DNA of 64,000 nt. Origin: DATBDN01 sp963715995 (lineage in GTDB: Bacteria; Actinomycetota; Thermoleophilia; Solirubrobacterales; Thermoleophilaceae). Below the pieces are notes generated by a model. That model was not told the DNA's origin, made no database searches, and saw nothing but the letters and a program-made list of their open reading frames with translations. Where the stretch lies: contig OY970283.1 in NCBI GenBank assembly GCA_963715995.1, positions 744,001 to 808,000 on the forward strand, read 5' to 3'. Shown piece after piece: positions 32,359 to 40,709 of the stretch; the first letter of the stretch is position 1, and the number at the start of each line of letters is the position of its first letter. The translations under genes and the position numbers were made by a program.

Positions 32359-33381
32359 GTGGCTGTCCGGATGTCCGTCGTCATCGTCTGCTGGAACGAG
32401 CGCGAGCGGATTGCGCGCTGCCTGCCGCCGCTCGTTTCCCAATTGCGCGACGACGACGAGCTGATCATCTCCGACAACGGCTCCGCCGACGGCACGGTCG
32501 AGCTGGTGCGCGAGCTGGCGCCCACCGCGATCGTGGTCGAGAACGGCGCCAACCTGGGCTTCATGGACGGCTGCAACCGCGGGGCCGAGCACGCAACGGG
32601 TGAGCTGCTCGTGCTGCTGAACCCGGACACCGTGGTTGCGCCCGGCTGGGCGGATGCGATGCGCCTGCCGGCCGAGGACGGGCGTGGCTGGGCCGCCTGG
32701 CAGGCGCTCGTGACGATGAACGGCGGCACCCACATCAACACCAGCGGCGGGGTGGTGCACTTCACCGGAATCGCCTGGGCCGGGCAGATGGGCGAGCCGC
32801 TCGTGCCGGGCAGCCTCGCGCGCGGCGAGATCGGCTTCGTCTCCGGCGCCTCGATGGCGATCCCACTCGACACCTGGCGGCGCCTCGGCGGCATGCCCGG
32901 CTACTACTTCCTCTACCACGACGACGTCAAGATCACGCTGCGCCTGCGGCTGGAGGGCGGGGTGGTGGCGATCGAGCCGGACGCACTGGTGGACCATGAG
33001 TACGAGTTCAGCCGCCGCGGCGTGAAGTGGCGCGTGCTCGAGCGCAACCGCTGGGCAACGGTGCTGCGCACCTATCCCGGGCCGCTGCTCGCGCTGCTGA
33101 TGCCGGGCCTGATCGCCACCGAACTGGGCATCCTCGCGATCGCGTTGCGCGCGGGCTGGGGCAAAGACAAGCTGCTTGCCATCTGGGACACCGTCGTGCG
33201 ACTACCGCGAGTGCTGCGTGAGCGGCGCGAGATCCAGCGCGCGCGGACGGTGTCGTCGGCGGAGTTCGCAAGGCACCTGACCGCGCGGCTCGACTCGCCC
33301 TACCTTGGTCCGGCTGCGCAGTCGCCGCTGCTGAACGCGCTCGTCTCGGGGTACTGGCGCGCAGTGCTGGCCGTGCTCTGA
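32359..33381 (+). CDS. Family 2 glycosyltransferase
   Basis: 340 residues. GT-A core: MSVVIVCWNERERIARCL, LIISDNGSADGTVELV, NLGFMDGCNRG, LLVLLNPDTVVAPGW (metal site), YYFLYHDDVKITLRLRLEG. The C-terminal part has a hydrophobic stretch (PLLALLMPGLIATELGILAIAL) and a basic end (RERREIQRAR). Typical of galactofuranosyl- or rhamnosyl-like GT2 enzymes. Its stop shares a base with the next ATG (TGATG). Confidence 0.82.
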   Translation: MAVRMSVVIVCWNERERIARCLPPLVSQLRDDDELIISDNGSADGTVELVRELAPTAIVVENGANLGFMDGCNRGAEHATGELLVLLNPDTVVAPGWADAMRLPAEDGRGWAAWQALVTMNGGTHINTSGGVVHFTGIAWAGQMGEPLVPGSLARGEIGFVSGASMAIPLDTWRRLGGMPGYYFLYHDDVKITLRLRLEGGVVAIEPDALVDHEYEFSRRGVKWRVLERNRWATVLRTYPGPLLALLMPGLIATELGILAIALRAGWGKDKLLAIWDTVVRLPRVLRERREIQRARTVSSAEFARHLTARLDSPYLGPAAQSPLLNALVSGYWRAVLAVL

Positions 33382-34664
33382 TGCCTGGCCGCTCGATCCT
33401 GATCCTGTCGCTGTACACGCCGCCTGCCACGGCATCGGCGGCGCGGCGACCGGCAGGGCTTGCGAAGTACCTGGCACGGCAGGGCCACCGCGTGACGGTC
33501 CTGACCTCGAGCTTCTCGGGTGAGGGCGAGATCGAGGGAGCCCAGCGCGTGATCCGGACGCGCGACCTGCTGACGAGCGGCCTCAACTGGCGGCGCGCGA
33601 ACGTGGAGGCGGTGCGCGGATCGGAGGGCGCGCCCGCCGAGGTGGCGCCGCCCAGCCGCATCGAGCCCTGGATCGTGCCGGACGTTCAGGCGTTCTCGTG
33701 GCTGCCGTTCGCGCTCCCCGCCGCGCGCAGGGCCGCGCGCGAGGAGGGCATAGACGCCGTCATCTCCAGTGGCCCGCCGCACTCCACCCACCTGGTCGCC
33801 GCGGCCCTGGCTCGTCAGGGCATCCCGGTGCTGATGGAGCTGCGCGACGGCTGGGGCTACGAGCGCGCCGGCGAGTTCGCGCGGCCGGCGCTGGCCGCCC
33901 TCGACCGCCGACTCGAGCGGCGGGCCTTCCGGCGCGCGGACTACGGCGTGGGCGTCTCCGAGCCGCTCACGCGCGACCTGCGCGAGCGCCTCGGCGTGCA
34001 CGCCGTCACGCTGCCGCTGGCGTACGACCCCGACGAGATGGACGCGGCCGAGCACGAGATCGACTCCGTGCGCCGCGAGCTGCTCGACCCGCGCCGCCAC
34101 TCGATCGTCTACACCGGCAGCCTGGTCGGCTCCGGCGTGTCGGCCACGACCGCGGTCGAGGGCTTCGCGGGCCTGCGCGAAGCGGAGCCCGAGCTGTGGG
34201 ACAAAACGGAGCTCGTGGTGGTCGGGCCGGTGGCAACGAGCGTCCGTGAACGCATCGGGGCGCTCGGGATCGAGCCGGTGCTGCGACTGCTGCCGTCGAT
34301 CGGGCGCACCCGCGCGCTCGCGCTCCAGCGCGCCGCCGACAGCCTGCTGAACGTGTGCAACGAGACGCGGCCGAGCGTGCTCACGAACAAGCAGATCGAG
34401 TACTTCGTCGCGGCACGGCCGATGCTCGTGATCGGCGCCGACTCAGAAGCCGCCCGCCTGGTGCACGAGCGCCGCGCGGGGCTCGTGGCCTCGTCGTTCG
34501 ACGTCGCCGAGACCACGCGTGCGTTCGCAGCGCTTGCCCGAGGCCAGGCGCCGAGCGCATCCGCCGATGGCATGGAGGAGTACTCCTATCCGGTCGTGGC
34601 GGCGCGCTTCGCGGAGCTGGTCGAGGACGCGATCGCCGCTCGTCGCCCCGCCAGCGCCTCCTGA
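33381..34664 (+). CDS. Family 4-like glycosyltransferase
   Basis: 427 residues. GT-B fold with LILSLYTPPATASAARRPAGLAKYL at the start, ISSGPPHSTHLVAAAL and LRDGWGYERAGEF in the first domain, and IVYTGSLVGSG, LLPSIGRTRALALQRAADSLL in the second. The layout matches WbuB/FnlA-type or GT4 capsule transferases. Coupled to the upstream GT2. Its last 79 bases overlap the convergent GT4 gene at 34586, an unusual length of antisense overlap. Confidence 0.8.
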   Translation: MPGRSILILSLYTPPATASAARRPAGLAKYLARQGHRVTVLTSSFSGEGEIEGAQRVIRTRDLLTSGLNWRRANVEAVRGSEGAPAEVAPPSRIEPWIVPDVQAFSWLPFALPAARRAAREEGIDAVISSGPPHSTHLVAAALARQGIPVLMELRDGWGYERAGEFARPALAALDRRLERRAFRRADYGVGVSEPLTRDLRERLGVHAVTLPLAYDPDEMDAAEHEIDSVRRELLDPRRHSIVYTGSLVGSGVSATTAVEGFAGLREAEPELWDKTELVVVGPVATSVRERIGALGIEPVLRLLPSIGRTRALALQRAADSLLNVCNETRPSVLTNKQIEYFVAARPMLVIGADSEAARLVHERRAGLVASSFDVAETTRAFAALARGQAPSASADGMEEYSYPVVAARFAELVEDAIAARRPASAS

Positions 34665-35782
34665 ACCATCGCGAGCAGCCGCTCGCGGTTGTTCTCGGCG
34701 CAGAGGATGTCTGCGGCCCGGTGCGAGGCCTGCTTGAAGGCGGCGACCGAGTCGGCATCGAGCTGGCCCAGAACCTCACGCAGCGCCTGCGGCGTGGGCG
34801 CCGCGGCCACCACGCCGAGCCCGTGCTCGTCGACCACGCGGCGCATGTCGGGTGACGGGCTCACCGCAAGCGCCACGCGCGCCTGGATGAACTCGAAGAC
34901 CTTGTTCGGCAGCGCGTAGTAGTCGTGGATCGGGCCGGGTGGGATCAGGTGGACGCCGACGTCGTAGGCGTTGATCGCCGGGATCATCTCGCCGTAGGGC
35001 ACGGGCGGGATCACGCGCACGTGCTCGAGCGGCTCGGCCAGGCGGGCGAGACCGTCGATGTACTCGGGCAGCCCGGCGGCCAGCATCAGGTCGAGGGTGA
35101 CCGTGCCCGCCAGCGGCCGGACGGCCTCGATCAAGAGCTCCTGCTGCCGCCGCGGAGCGCCGATGCCGTGGTGGATCAGGCGCAGCGGCTGCCCGACCGG
35201 GCTTGGTTCGAGGTCGTAGCGGAAGGGCGCGTTCGTCAGCACGTCGACCTGCACTCCGTACTGGGCCGCGTAGGCGTCGGCGATGCCCTGGCTCACCGTC
35301 ATCATCACGGCGAGCTGTGGCGCGTAGCTGCGCAGCAGCCAGTCCGCATACGGCCCACCGAGGAAGCGCCACGAGCGTCGCTCCGCGTACTCGGTCGGCG
35401 CGTGCTCGTGCGAGTCGAGGATCACCGGCGCGCCATTCGCCGCCTCGAACGCGGCGGGCATGCCCTGCACGTCGTTCACCAGCACCACATCCGGCTTCAC
35501 GCCGTCGAGTGCGCGGCGCGTGGCCGCGTGGATGGGCATCGTCCAGTGCATGCGCTCGTAGCGCCGCATCGCCACGCCCGGCAGTGCCAGCGCGCGCCGT
35601 CGCATCGACGTGGCGAACGACTCGATCTCCACGTCGATCGGCCGGAACTCCAGATCGGCCTGTGACGACGGACCGAACCCGGCCGTCACCACCTCGTGGT
35701 CGTCGCGCAGAAAGCGCACCTGGCGGTCCACGCGCGGGTCGCGCCCGAGGTCGCTGAACGACATGACCAGCACGCGCGCCAT
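34586..35782 (-). CDS. Family 4 glycosyltransferase (paralogue of 45205)
   Basis: 398 residues. Opens RVLVMSFSDLGRDPRVDRQV; first-domain segments DVVLVNDVQGMPAAF and LDSHEHAPTEYAERR; second-domain segments DVLTNAPFR, LIHHGIGAPRRQQELLIEA, LMLAAGLP and YYALPNKVFEFIQARVALAVSPSPDM. It aligns end to end with the protein at 45205. Two bases separate its ATG from the asnB stop. Probably a glycan transferase; donor unknown. Confidence 0.82.
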   Translation of the reverse strand: MARVLVMSFSDLGRDPRVDRQVRFLRDDHEVVTAGFGPSSQADLEFRPIDVEIESFATSMRRRALALPGVAMRRYERMHWTMPIHAATRRALDGVKPDVVLVNDVQGMPAAFEAANGAPVILDSHEHAPTEYAERRSWRFLGGPYADWLLRSYAPQLAVMMTVSQGIADAYAAQYGVQVDVLTNAPFRYDLEPSPVGQPLRLIHHGIGAPRRQQELLIEAVRPLAGTVTLDLMLAAGLPEYIDGLARLAEPLEHVRVIPPVPYGEMIPAINAYDVGVHLIPPGPIHDYYALPNKVFEFIQARVALAVSPSPDMRRVVDEHGLGVVAAAPTPQALREVLGQLDADSVAAFKQASHRAADILCAENNRERLLAMVQEALAGRRAAIASSTSSAKRAATTG

Positions 35783-35784
35783 GG

Positions 35785-37767
35785 TCAGCCCACGCTGATC
35801 GTGCTCGGCGTGGCCGCGGCGGGCTCCAGCGGGTCGCGTGCCGGATCCCAGTTCAGGCGCAGCCACAGCTTCACGTTCGCCACGCGCCAGAGGTTGAACT
35901 CGGCCGCATCGCTGCGGTCGGCGCTGCCGATCAGATCGGTCACCGCGCGTTCGTCGAACCACTCACGCTCCCAGTCGGTGCGCGCTTCGCGCAGGGCGTC
36001 CGCGTGGCGCGCCGCGAATGCGTGCGTCGCCGTCGTGTCGGCACGGAAGCCGATCTTGTCGCGGCGCTGGAGCACCTCGGGCGGGAGCACGTCGGCCAGC
36101 GCACGGCGCAGCACGTCCTTCGGCTGCGTGCCGCGCACCTTGCTCTCCGGCGGCAGCCGGAACGCGAGCTCCACCAGGCGGTGGTCAAGGAACGGCACGC
36201 GCCCCTCTATCGAGTGCGCCATCGAGTTGCGGTCCTCGAAGCGCAGCAGCGACGGCAGGCTCACGCTCGCGGTCTGCTGCGCCAGCAGGTCGTGCATGTT
36301 GGCGGGCTCTTCGACGCTGCGGTCGGGCGCTGAGGCAAGGCCGCCCGCCATCAGCTCGGCGGCCGAAGGCGCCGCCGGGCCGCCGTGCGAGCCCCGCCGG
36401 CGCGGCATCAGGTGACGCAGCGGCGTCACGCGCGCCAGCTCGGCCCAGGCGATCGGCGGCTTTCCGTAGAAGCGCTGGTGGCGCAGCGCGTAGCCCAGGT
36501 ATGCGAGCGCGCGGCGGCGGCGGAGCAGGTGCACGCCGTGCGCGATCAGGAAGTGGTGGTAGCCGCCGAAGACCTCGTCGGCACCCTGGCCGTCCAGCAT
36601 CACCTTCATGCCGCCCTGCTTTGCAGCGCGGAACACGAACCACTGGGCGGCGATCGAGAGCGAGCCGAACGGCTCGTCCTGGCCGCGCACGATGTCCATG
36701 AGCGATGACTGGAACTCGTCGTCGCTTGGCCTGACCACCGTCAGCTCGGCGCCGGTCCGGTCGGCGACCAGGTGCATGTAGGGCTCCTCCGAGTAGGCGC
36801 CGCTCGGGGGGACGTAGCCGAAGCCGTGGTGGGTGTAGTGCGGGATGGCGCCGGCCCGGCGCAGCTCGTCGCAGATGCCGACGAGGCCGGACGAGTCGAT
36901 GCCACCGCTCAGGCACGTGCCCAGCGCCACGTCGCTGCGCAGGTGGATCCGCACCGCGTCGGTGAGCAGAGCACGCACCTGCTCGGCGTCGTCGGCGCGC
37001 GCCGGCCCGGGCTCGGCCGGGAGCGACCAGTAGCGCTCGCGGCGCATGCCGGGGACGCCCTCGTCCAGCGGCACGATCACGTTCTCGGCGGGCATCACGC
37101 GCTCGATGCCCGTGACGAAGGTCTGCTCGGTCTCGTCGACCACGCCGGTCAGCACGAAGCGGCGCACGATGCCCGCATTGGGCTCGCCGCTGACGCCCGG
37201 CAGCGCCCGCAGCGCCTTGATCTCGGAGGCGAAGGCGATGCCGCGGTCCGGCAGCGCCGTCCAGAACAGCGGCTTGATGCCGAAGCGGTCACGCGAGAGG
37301 AACAGGATGCGCCGATCGAGGTCCACGATCGCGAACGCCCACATGCCGATCAGCCGCTTCACGCAGTCGGGGCCCCATTCGAGGTATGCGCGCAGCAGCA
37401 CCTCCGTGTCGCCCTCCGACTCGAACGCGTGCCCCAGCCCTTCGAGCTCGGTTCGCAGCTCGCGGTAGTTGTAGAACTCGCTGTTGGTGGCCAGCACCAC
37501 GCGGCCGCCGTTCGCGGTCATCGGCTGGTCGCTGGCCTGGCTCAGGTCGATGATCGACAGCCGCCGGTGGACGATCCCGATCTCCACGCCGCCGCGGCGC
37601 GCCGGCAACAGCGGGTCGAGCCGGTCGCCAACCTCGACGTTGCTCGCGCCAGTCGCGATCGCGAAGCGCTCGCCGTCCGGCCCGCGGTGCGCGAGCAGCG
37701 TGCCAAGCTCAGCGAGCGCGTCGAGCGGCGCGCCAGACGGGCCGGCGACCCCGGCTAGCCCGCACAT
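35785..37767 (-). CDS. asnB: AsnB-like glutamine-hydrolysing amidotransferase
   Basis: 660 residues. N-terminal Ntn glutaminase with Cys2 (MCGLAGV), AHRGPDGE, VHRRLSIIDLS and SEFYNYRELR, then the ATP-pyrophosphatase domain with CLSGGIDSSGLV and SIEGRVPFLDHRLVE. The length is in the usual AsnB range. In polysaccharide loci these enzymes often amidate uronic acids instead of making asparagine. The PIG-L deacetylase immediately upstream (7 bases) supports a glycan role. The ATG at 37767 exposes the catalytic cysteine, which fixes the start. Confidence 0.88.
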   Translation of the reverse strand: MCGLAGVAGPSGAPLDALAELGTLLAHRGPDGERFAIATGASNVEVGDRLDPLLPARRGGVEIGIVHRRLSIIDLSQASDQPMTANGGRVVLATNSEFYNYRELRTELEGLGHAFESEGDTEVLLRAYLEWGPDCVKRLIGMWAFAIVDLDRRILFLSRDRFGIKPLFWTALPDRGIAFASEIKALRALPGVSGEPNAGIVRRFVLTGVVDETEQTFVTGIERVMPAENVIVPLDEGVPGMRRERYWSLPAEPGPARADDAEQVRALLTDAVRIHLRSDVALGTCLSGGIDSSGLVGICDELRRAGAIPHYTHHGFGYVPPSGAYSEEPYMHLVADRTGAELTVVRPSDDEFQSSLMDIVRGQDEPFGSLSIAAQWFVFRAAKQGGMKVMLDGQGADEVFGGYHHFLIAHGVHLLRRRRALAYLGYALRHQRFYGKPPIAWAELARVTPLRHLMPRRRGSHGGPAAPSAAELMAGGLASAPDRSVEEPANMHDLLAQQTASVSLPSLLRFEDRNSMAHSIEGRVPFLDHRLVELAFRLPPESKVRGTQPKDVLRRALADVLPPEVLQRRDKIGFRADTTATHAFAARHADALREARTDWEREWFDERAVTDLIGSADRSDAAEFNLWRVANVKLWLRLNWDPARDPLEPAAATPSTISVG

Positions 37768-37774
37768 GCGCAGG

Positions 37775-38410
37775 TCACCTGATGACCCAGCGGACCACGT
37801 CGAACGCCTCGGCGTAGCGCACGCCGATCTGCGTGCCGCGGAAGACGAGCTGCGAGCGCAGGAACTCCGGATCGCTGTAGGCGCGGTGCTGCTGGGACTC
37901 GTAGGCCTTGATGGCCTGGAGCTTCTGGTCGACGTGCTCCTGCTCGAGCGCGACGAAGCACTCGGTGCGGAACTGGATGTTGTTCCACGGCACCTCGTAG
38001 GCAAGCATCGAGCGGCGCTTGAACGCGCGCATGCCCTCGACCGCGACCGTGTGATGGTCCTGGTGGAGGTCTGCCACCGACGGCAGCAGCACAAGATCTG
38101 GTTTCAGCTCGGCGTCCAGGTCGACCATTGCCTGGAGGATGTCCTGACGGCGGGTGGCGAAGTTGCGAACGTCGAAGTCCAGGATCCTCAGGTTGTCCTC
38201 CGGCACCCCGAGCACGCGGGTGGCCGCCTTCACCTCACCGACCAGCACGTCGGCAGGCCAGCCGTCGGGCACCGACTGGTGGCAGTCGGAGAACGCGATG
38301 TAGTGCACGTCCACGCCCCGGCTGGCCCACTGGGCGATGGAGCCGCCGCAGGCAAACTCCCCATCGTCAGTGTGCGGCGCCAGAACCAGGATGCGCTCGA
38401 ATTCGAGCAT
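37775..38410 (-). CDS. PIG-L (LmbE-like) family deacetylase
   Basis: 211 residues. Zinc-site motif PHTDDGE at 12-18, a variant of the usual AHPDDE, and HQDHHTVAVEG (HxxH) near residue 115. The family removes N-acetyl groups from GlcNAc-containing small molecules or lipids. First gene of the unit PIG-L, asnB, GT4. A TAACCT on the minus strand about 16 bases before the ATG may be its -10. Confidence 0.85.
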   Translation of the reverse strand: MLEFERILVLAPHTDDGEFACGGSIAQWASRGVDVHYIAFSDCHQSVPDGWPADVLVGEVKAATRVLGVPEDNLRILDFDVRNFATRRQDILQAMVDLDAELKPDLVLLPSVADLHQDHHTVAVEGMRAFKRRSMLAYEVPWNNIQFRTECFVALEQEHVDQKLQAIKAYESQQHRAYSDPEFLRSQLVFRGTQIGVRYAEAFDVVRWVIR

Positions 38411-38468
38411 CGTCGGCACGCGCGGCAGGTTATTCGACGCGCCCGCCAGGGCTGCCAACATCTGCGCG

Positions 38469-39386
38469 ATGCGAACGGTCGCAAGCGTCCTGGAGCTCTT
38501 GGGGCACGAGCCCCCACCCGCGTGGCCGACTGGTGCGCCCGAGCGCGAGCTGCGTGGTTCGGCCGCACTCGGCGCCGCCGGCCCCGACGATCTCAGCTTC
38601 GCCACGGGCAAGGCGGTCAGCCGCCAGCCCGATCAGCTCCGAGCGGCCCGGGCGGGGCTCGTGCTGGCCGCCGCCGAGGCCGCCGAGCTGCTCGACGAGA
38701 CGTCGCTGGTCCTGGTCGTCGAGAACCCGCGCCTTGCCTTCGTGCGCGTTGTCGGCGCGTTGTTCGCGCCGCCGCGGCCTGAGCCGGGAGTGCACCCGAG
38801 TGCCCAGGTCGACGACAGCGCCGAGGTGGCCCCCGACGCTCACATCGGCGCTCTCTGCGCGATCGGAGCAGGCAGCGTCGTTGGCCCGGGCTGCGTGCTG
38901 CACCCCTCGGTCACCCTCTATCCCGGCGTTCGCCTGGGCCAGCGTGTGCAGATCCACTCCGGCTCGGTGCTGGGAGGGCCCGGCTTCGGCTACGAGCGCG
39001 ATGAGGCGGGCGTGCTCGTCAACTTCCCGCAGCTCGGAGGGGTGATCGTCGAGGACGACGTCGAGATCGGCTCGAACACCTGCATCGACTGTGGCGCGCT
39101 CGACGACACGGTGATCGGCGCGCGCTCGCGCATCGACAACCTCGTGCACATCGCACACGGGGTGAAGATCGGCCAGGACTGCGCTGTCATCGCACACGCC
39201 GAGATCTCGGGCTCATGCGTGATCGGGGACCGGGCCTGGATCGCTCCCGGCGCGCTCGTGCTGGAGAGCGTTTCCGTCGGCGAGGACGCCCTCGTCGGCC
39301 TCGGTGCCGTTGTGATCCGGCCGGTCGAGGCGGGCACCACCGTCGTGGGCAACCCGGCGAAACCGCTCGGACGTGCCGGTGGCTGA
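38469..39386 (+). CDS. LpxD-like left-handed beta-helix acyltransferase
   Basis: 305 residues. Residues 1-100 form the LpxD N-terminal domain (GPDDLSFATGK, RAGLVLAA, VLVVENPRLAFVRV). Then a hexapeptide-repeat helix: VHPSAQVDDSAEVAPDAHIG, VIGARSRIDNLVHIAHGVKIGQDCAV. The IAHGVKIG histidine matches the LpxD catalytic residue. LpxD acylates UDP-3-O-acylglucosamine in lipid A synthesis, but no other lipid A gene is present, so it more likely acylates an amino sugar here. The start at ATG 38469 fits family length. Overlaps the WbqC gene. Confidence 0.8.
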   Translation: MRTVASVLELLGHEPPPAWPTGAPERELRGSAALGAAGPDDLSFATGKAVSRQPDQLRAARAGLVLAAAEAAELLDETSLVLVVENPRLAFVRVVGALFAPPRPEPGVHPSAQVDDSAEVAPDAHIGALCAIGAGSVVGPGCVLHPSVTLYPGVRLGQRVQIHSGSVLGGPGFGYERDEAGVLVNFPQLGGVIVEDDVEIGSNTCIDCGALDDTVIGARSRIDNLVHIAHGVKIGQDCAVIAHAEISGSCVIGDRAWIAPGALVLESVSVGEDALVGLGAVVIRPVEAGTTVVGNPAKPLGRAGG

Positions 39387-40089
39387 CAAGCGCGTCGCGA
39401 TCGTCCAGTCGAACTACATCCCGTGGAAGGGCTACTTCGACCTGATCGACTCGGTCGACGAGTTCGTCCTCTACGACGACATGCAGTACACGCGCCGCGA
39501 CTGGCGCAACCGCAATCGGATCAAGACCGCGCAGGGCACGCAATGGCTGACGATCCCGGTGCAGGTGAAGGGCCGCTATGAGCAGCAGATCGACGAGACC
39601 AACGTGAGCGATCCGGCGTGGGCCGAGCGTCACTGGGCGACGCTCGCGCAGGCCTACGCGCGTGCCGATTGCTTCGATGCGGTGGCACCGAGCCTGTCCG
39701 AGACCTACGCGTCGCTCACAGATCCGAGCCTGAGTCTGATCAACCGGCGGCTGATCGAGGCCATCTGCGAGCTGCTCAGCATCCGGACCAAGCTCTCGTG
39801 GTCGACGGAATACGACGCCCGCGGTCGCAAGACCGAACGGCTCGTCTCGCTCTGCAAGGCGGCTGGTGCCAGCGAGTACGTGTCGGGACCGGCGGCGAAG
39901 GCGTATCTGGACGCGGCGGACTTCGAGGCCGAGGGAATCGCCGTGAGCTGGTTCGACTACTCGGGCTATCCGGAATATCCGCAGCCGTACCCGCCGTTCG
40001 AGCACAAGGTCTCGATCGTCGACCTCCTGTTCTGCACGGGCCGCGACGCGCGGCGGTACGTGAAGCGGCTTGGTGCGACCGTCTCGTGA
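39379..40089 (+). CDS. WbqC family protein
   Basis: About 236 residues from the GTG at 39379 (39373 is also possible). N-terminal VAIVQSNYIPWKGYFDLIDSVDEFVLYDDMQY, then RRDWRNRNRIKT and the C-terminal YPPFEHKVSIVDLLF are the WbqC family signature. The family is linked by context to amino-sugar modification in O-antigens, perhaps transfer of an aminoacyl or other group; the chemistry is not settled. Overlaps the methyltransferase (GTGA). Confidence 0.85.
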   Translation: MADKRVAIVQSNYIPWKGYFDLIDSVDEFVLYDDMQYTRRDWRNRNRIKTAQGTQWLTIPVQVKGRYEQQIDETNVSDPAWAERHWATLAQAYARADCFDAVAPSLSETYASLTDPSLSLINRRLIEAICELLSIRTKLSWSTEYDARGRKTERLVSLCKAAGASEYVSGPAAKAYLDAADFEAEGIAVSWFDYSGYPEYPQPYPPFEHKVSIVDLLFCTGRDARRYVKRLGATVS

Positions 40090-40709
40090 GCGAGCGCGAC
40101 CGGATCCTCACCGACGTGGCCCGCTACTACAGCGGCAAGGTCGAGGAGCACGGCCCGATCCCCGCCGGCGTGGACTGGAACGGCGAGAGCTCGCAGCGGA
40201 CCCGCTTTCACGAGCTGGCGCGCTTGTTCGAGGAGATGCCCAGCTTCAGCGTGAACGACTACGGCTGCGGCTACGGCGCGCTGCTCGGCTATCTGGAGGA
40301 CGAGGGTTGCCAGGTCGACTACCGCGGCTTCGACATCTCAGAGGCGATGATCGAGCGGGCGCGCGGGCTCTACCCCGAGGCACGATTCACCACGGTGGCC
40401 GGCGAGCTCGAACCGGCCGACTTCACGGTCGCGAGCGGCATCTTCAACGTGCTGGTTGGGACGCCGGCGGAGGATTGGCGTGCCTACTGCGTGGAGGTCG
40501 TCCGGCAGATGCGCGGCCTGTCGCGCCGGGGGCTCGCCTTCAACATGCTCACGAGCTACTCCGACCCGCCGAAGATGCGTCCCGACCTCTACTACGCGGA
40601 TCCACTCTGGTGGTTCGACTGGTGCAAGCGCAACCTGTCACGTCACGTGGCGCTGCTGCACGACTACGGCCTCTGGGAGTTCACGGTGCTCGTGCGATTG
40701 GAGCGCTAG
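40086..40709 (+). CDS. SAM-dependent methyltransferase
   Basis: 207 residues. VNDYGCGYGALLGYLEDEG is motif I, followed by RGFDISEAMIERAR and a FNVLVGTPAEDW segment. It ends in LHDYGLWEFTVLVRL. Methyltransferases of this shape occur beside WbqC and WecE genes. Its TAG stop shares CTAG (40706-40709) with the convergent wecE. Confidence 0.78.
   Translation: MSERDRILTDVARYYSGKVEEHGPIPAGVDWNGESSQRTRFHELARLFEEMPSFSVNDYGCGYGALLGYLEDEGCQVDYRGFDISEAMIERARGLYPEARFTTVAGELEPADFTVASGIFNVLVGTPAEDWRAYCVEVVRQMRGLSRRGLAFNMLTSYSDPPKMRPDLYYADPLWWFDWCKRNLSRHVALLHDYGLWEFTVLVRLER

Noticed and set aside
38469..39386. Evidence for a Gram-negative, LPS-bearing host
   Set aside because: Only one LpxD-like gene is present with no other lipid A gene, and it sits with amino-sugar genes; the rest of the window looks actinobacterial.
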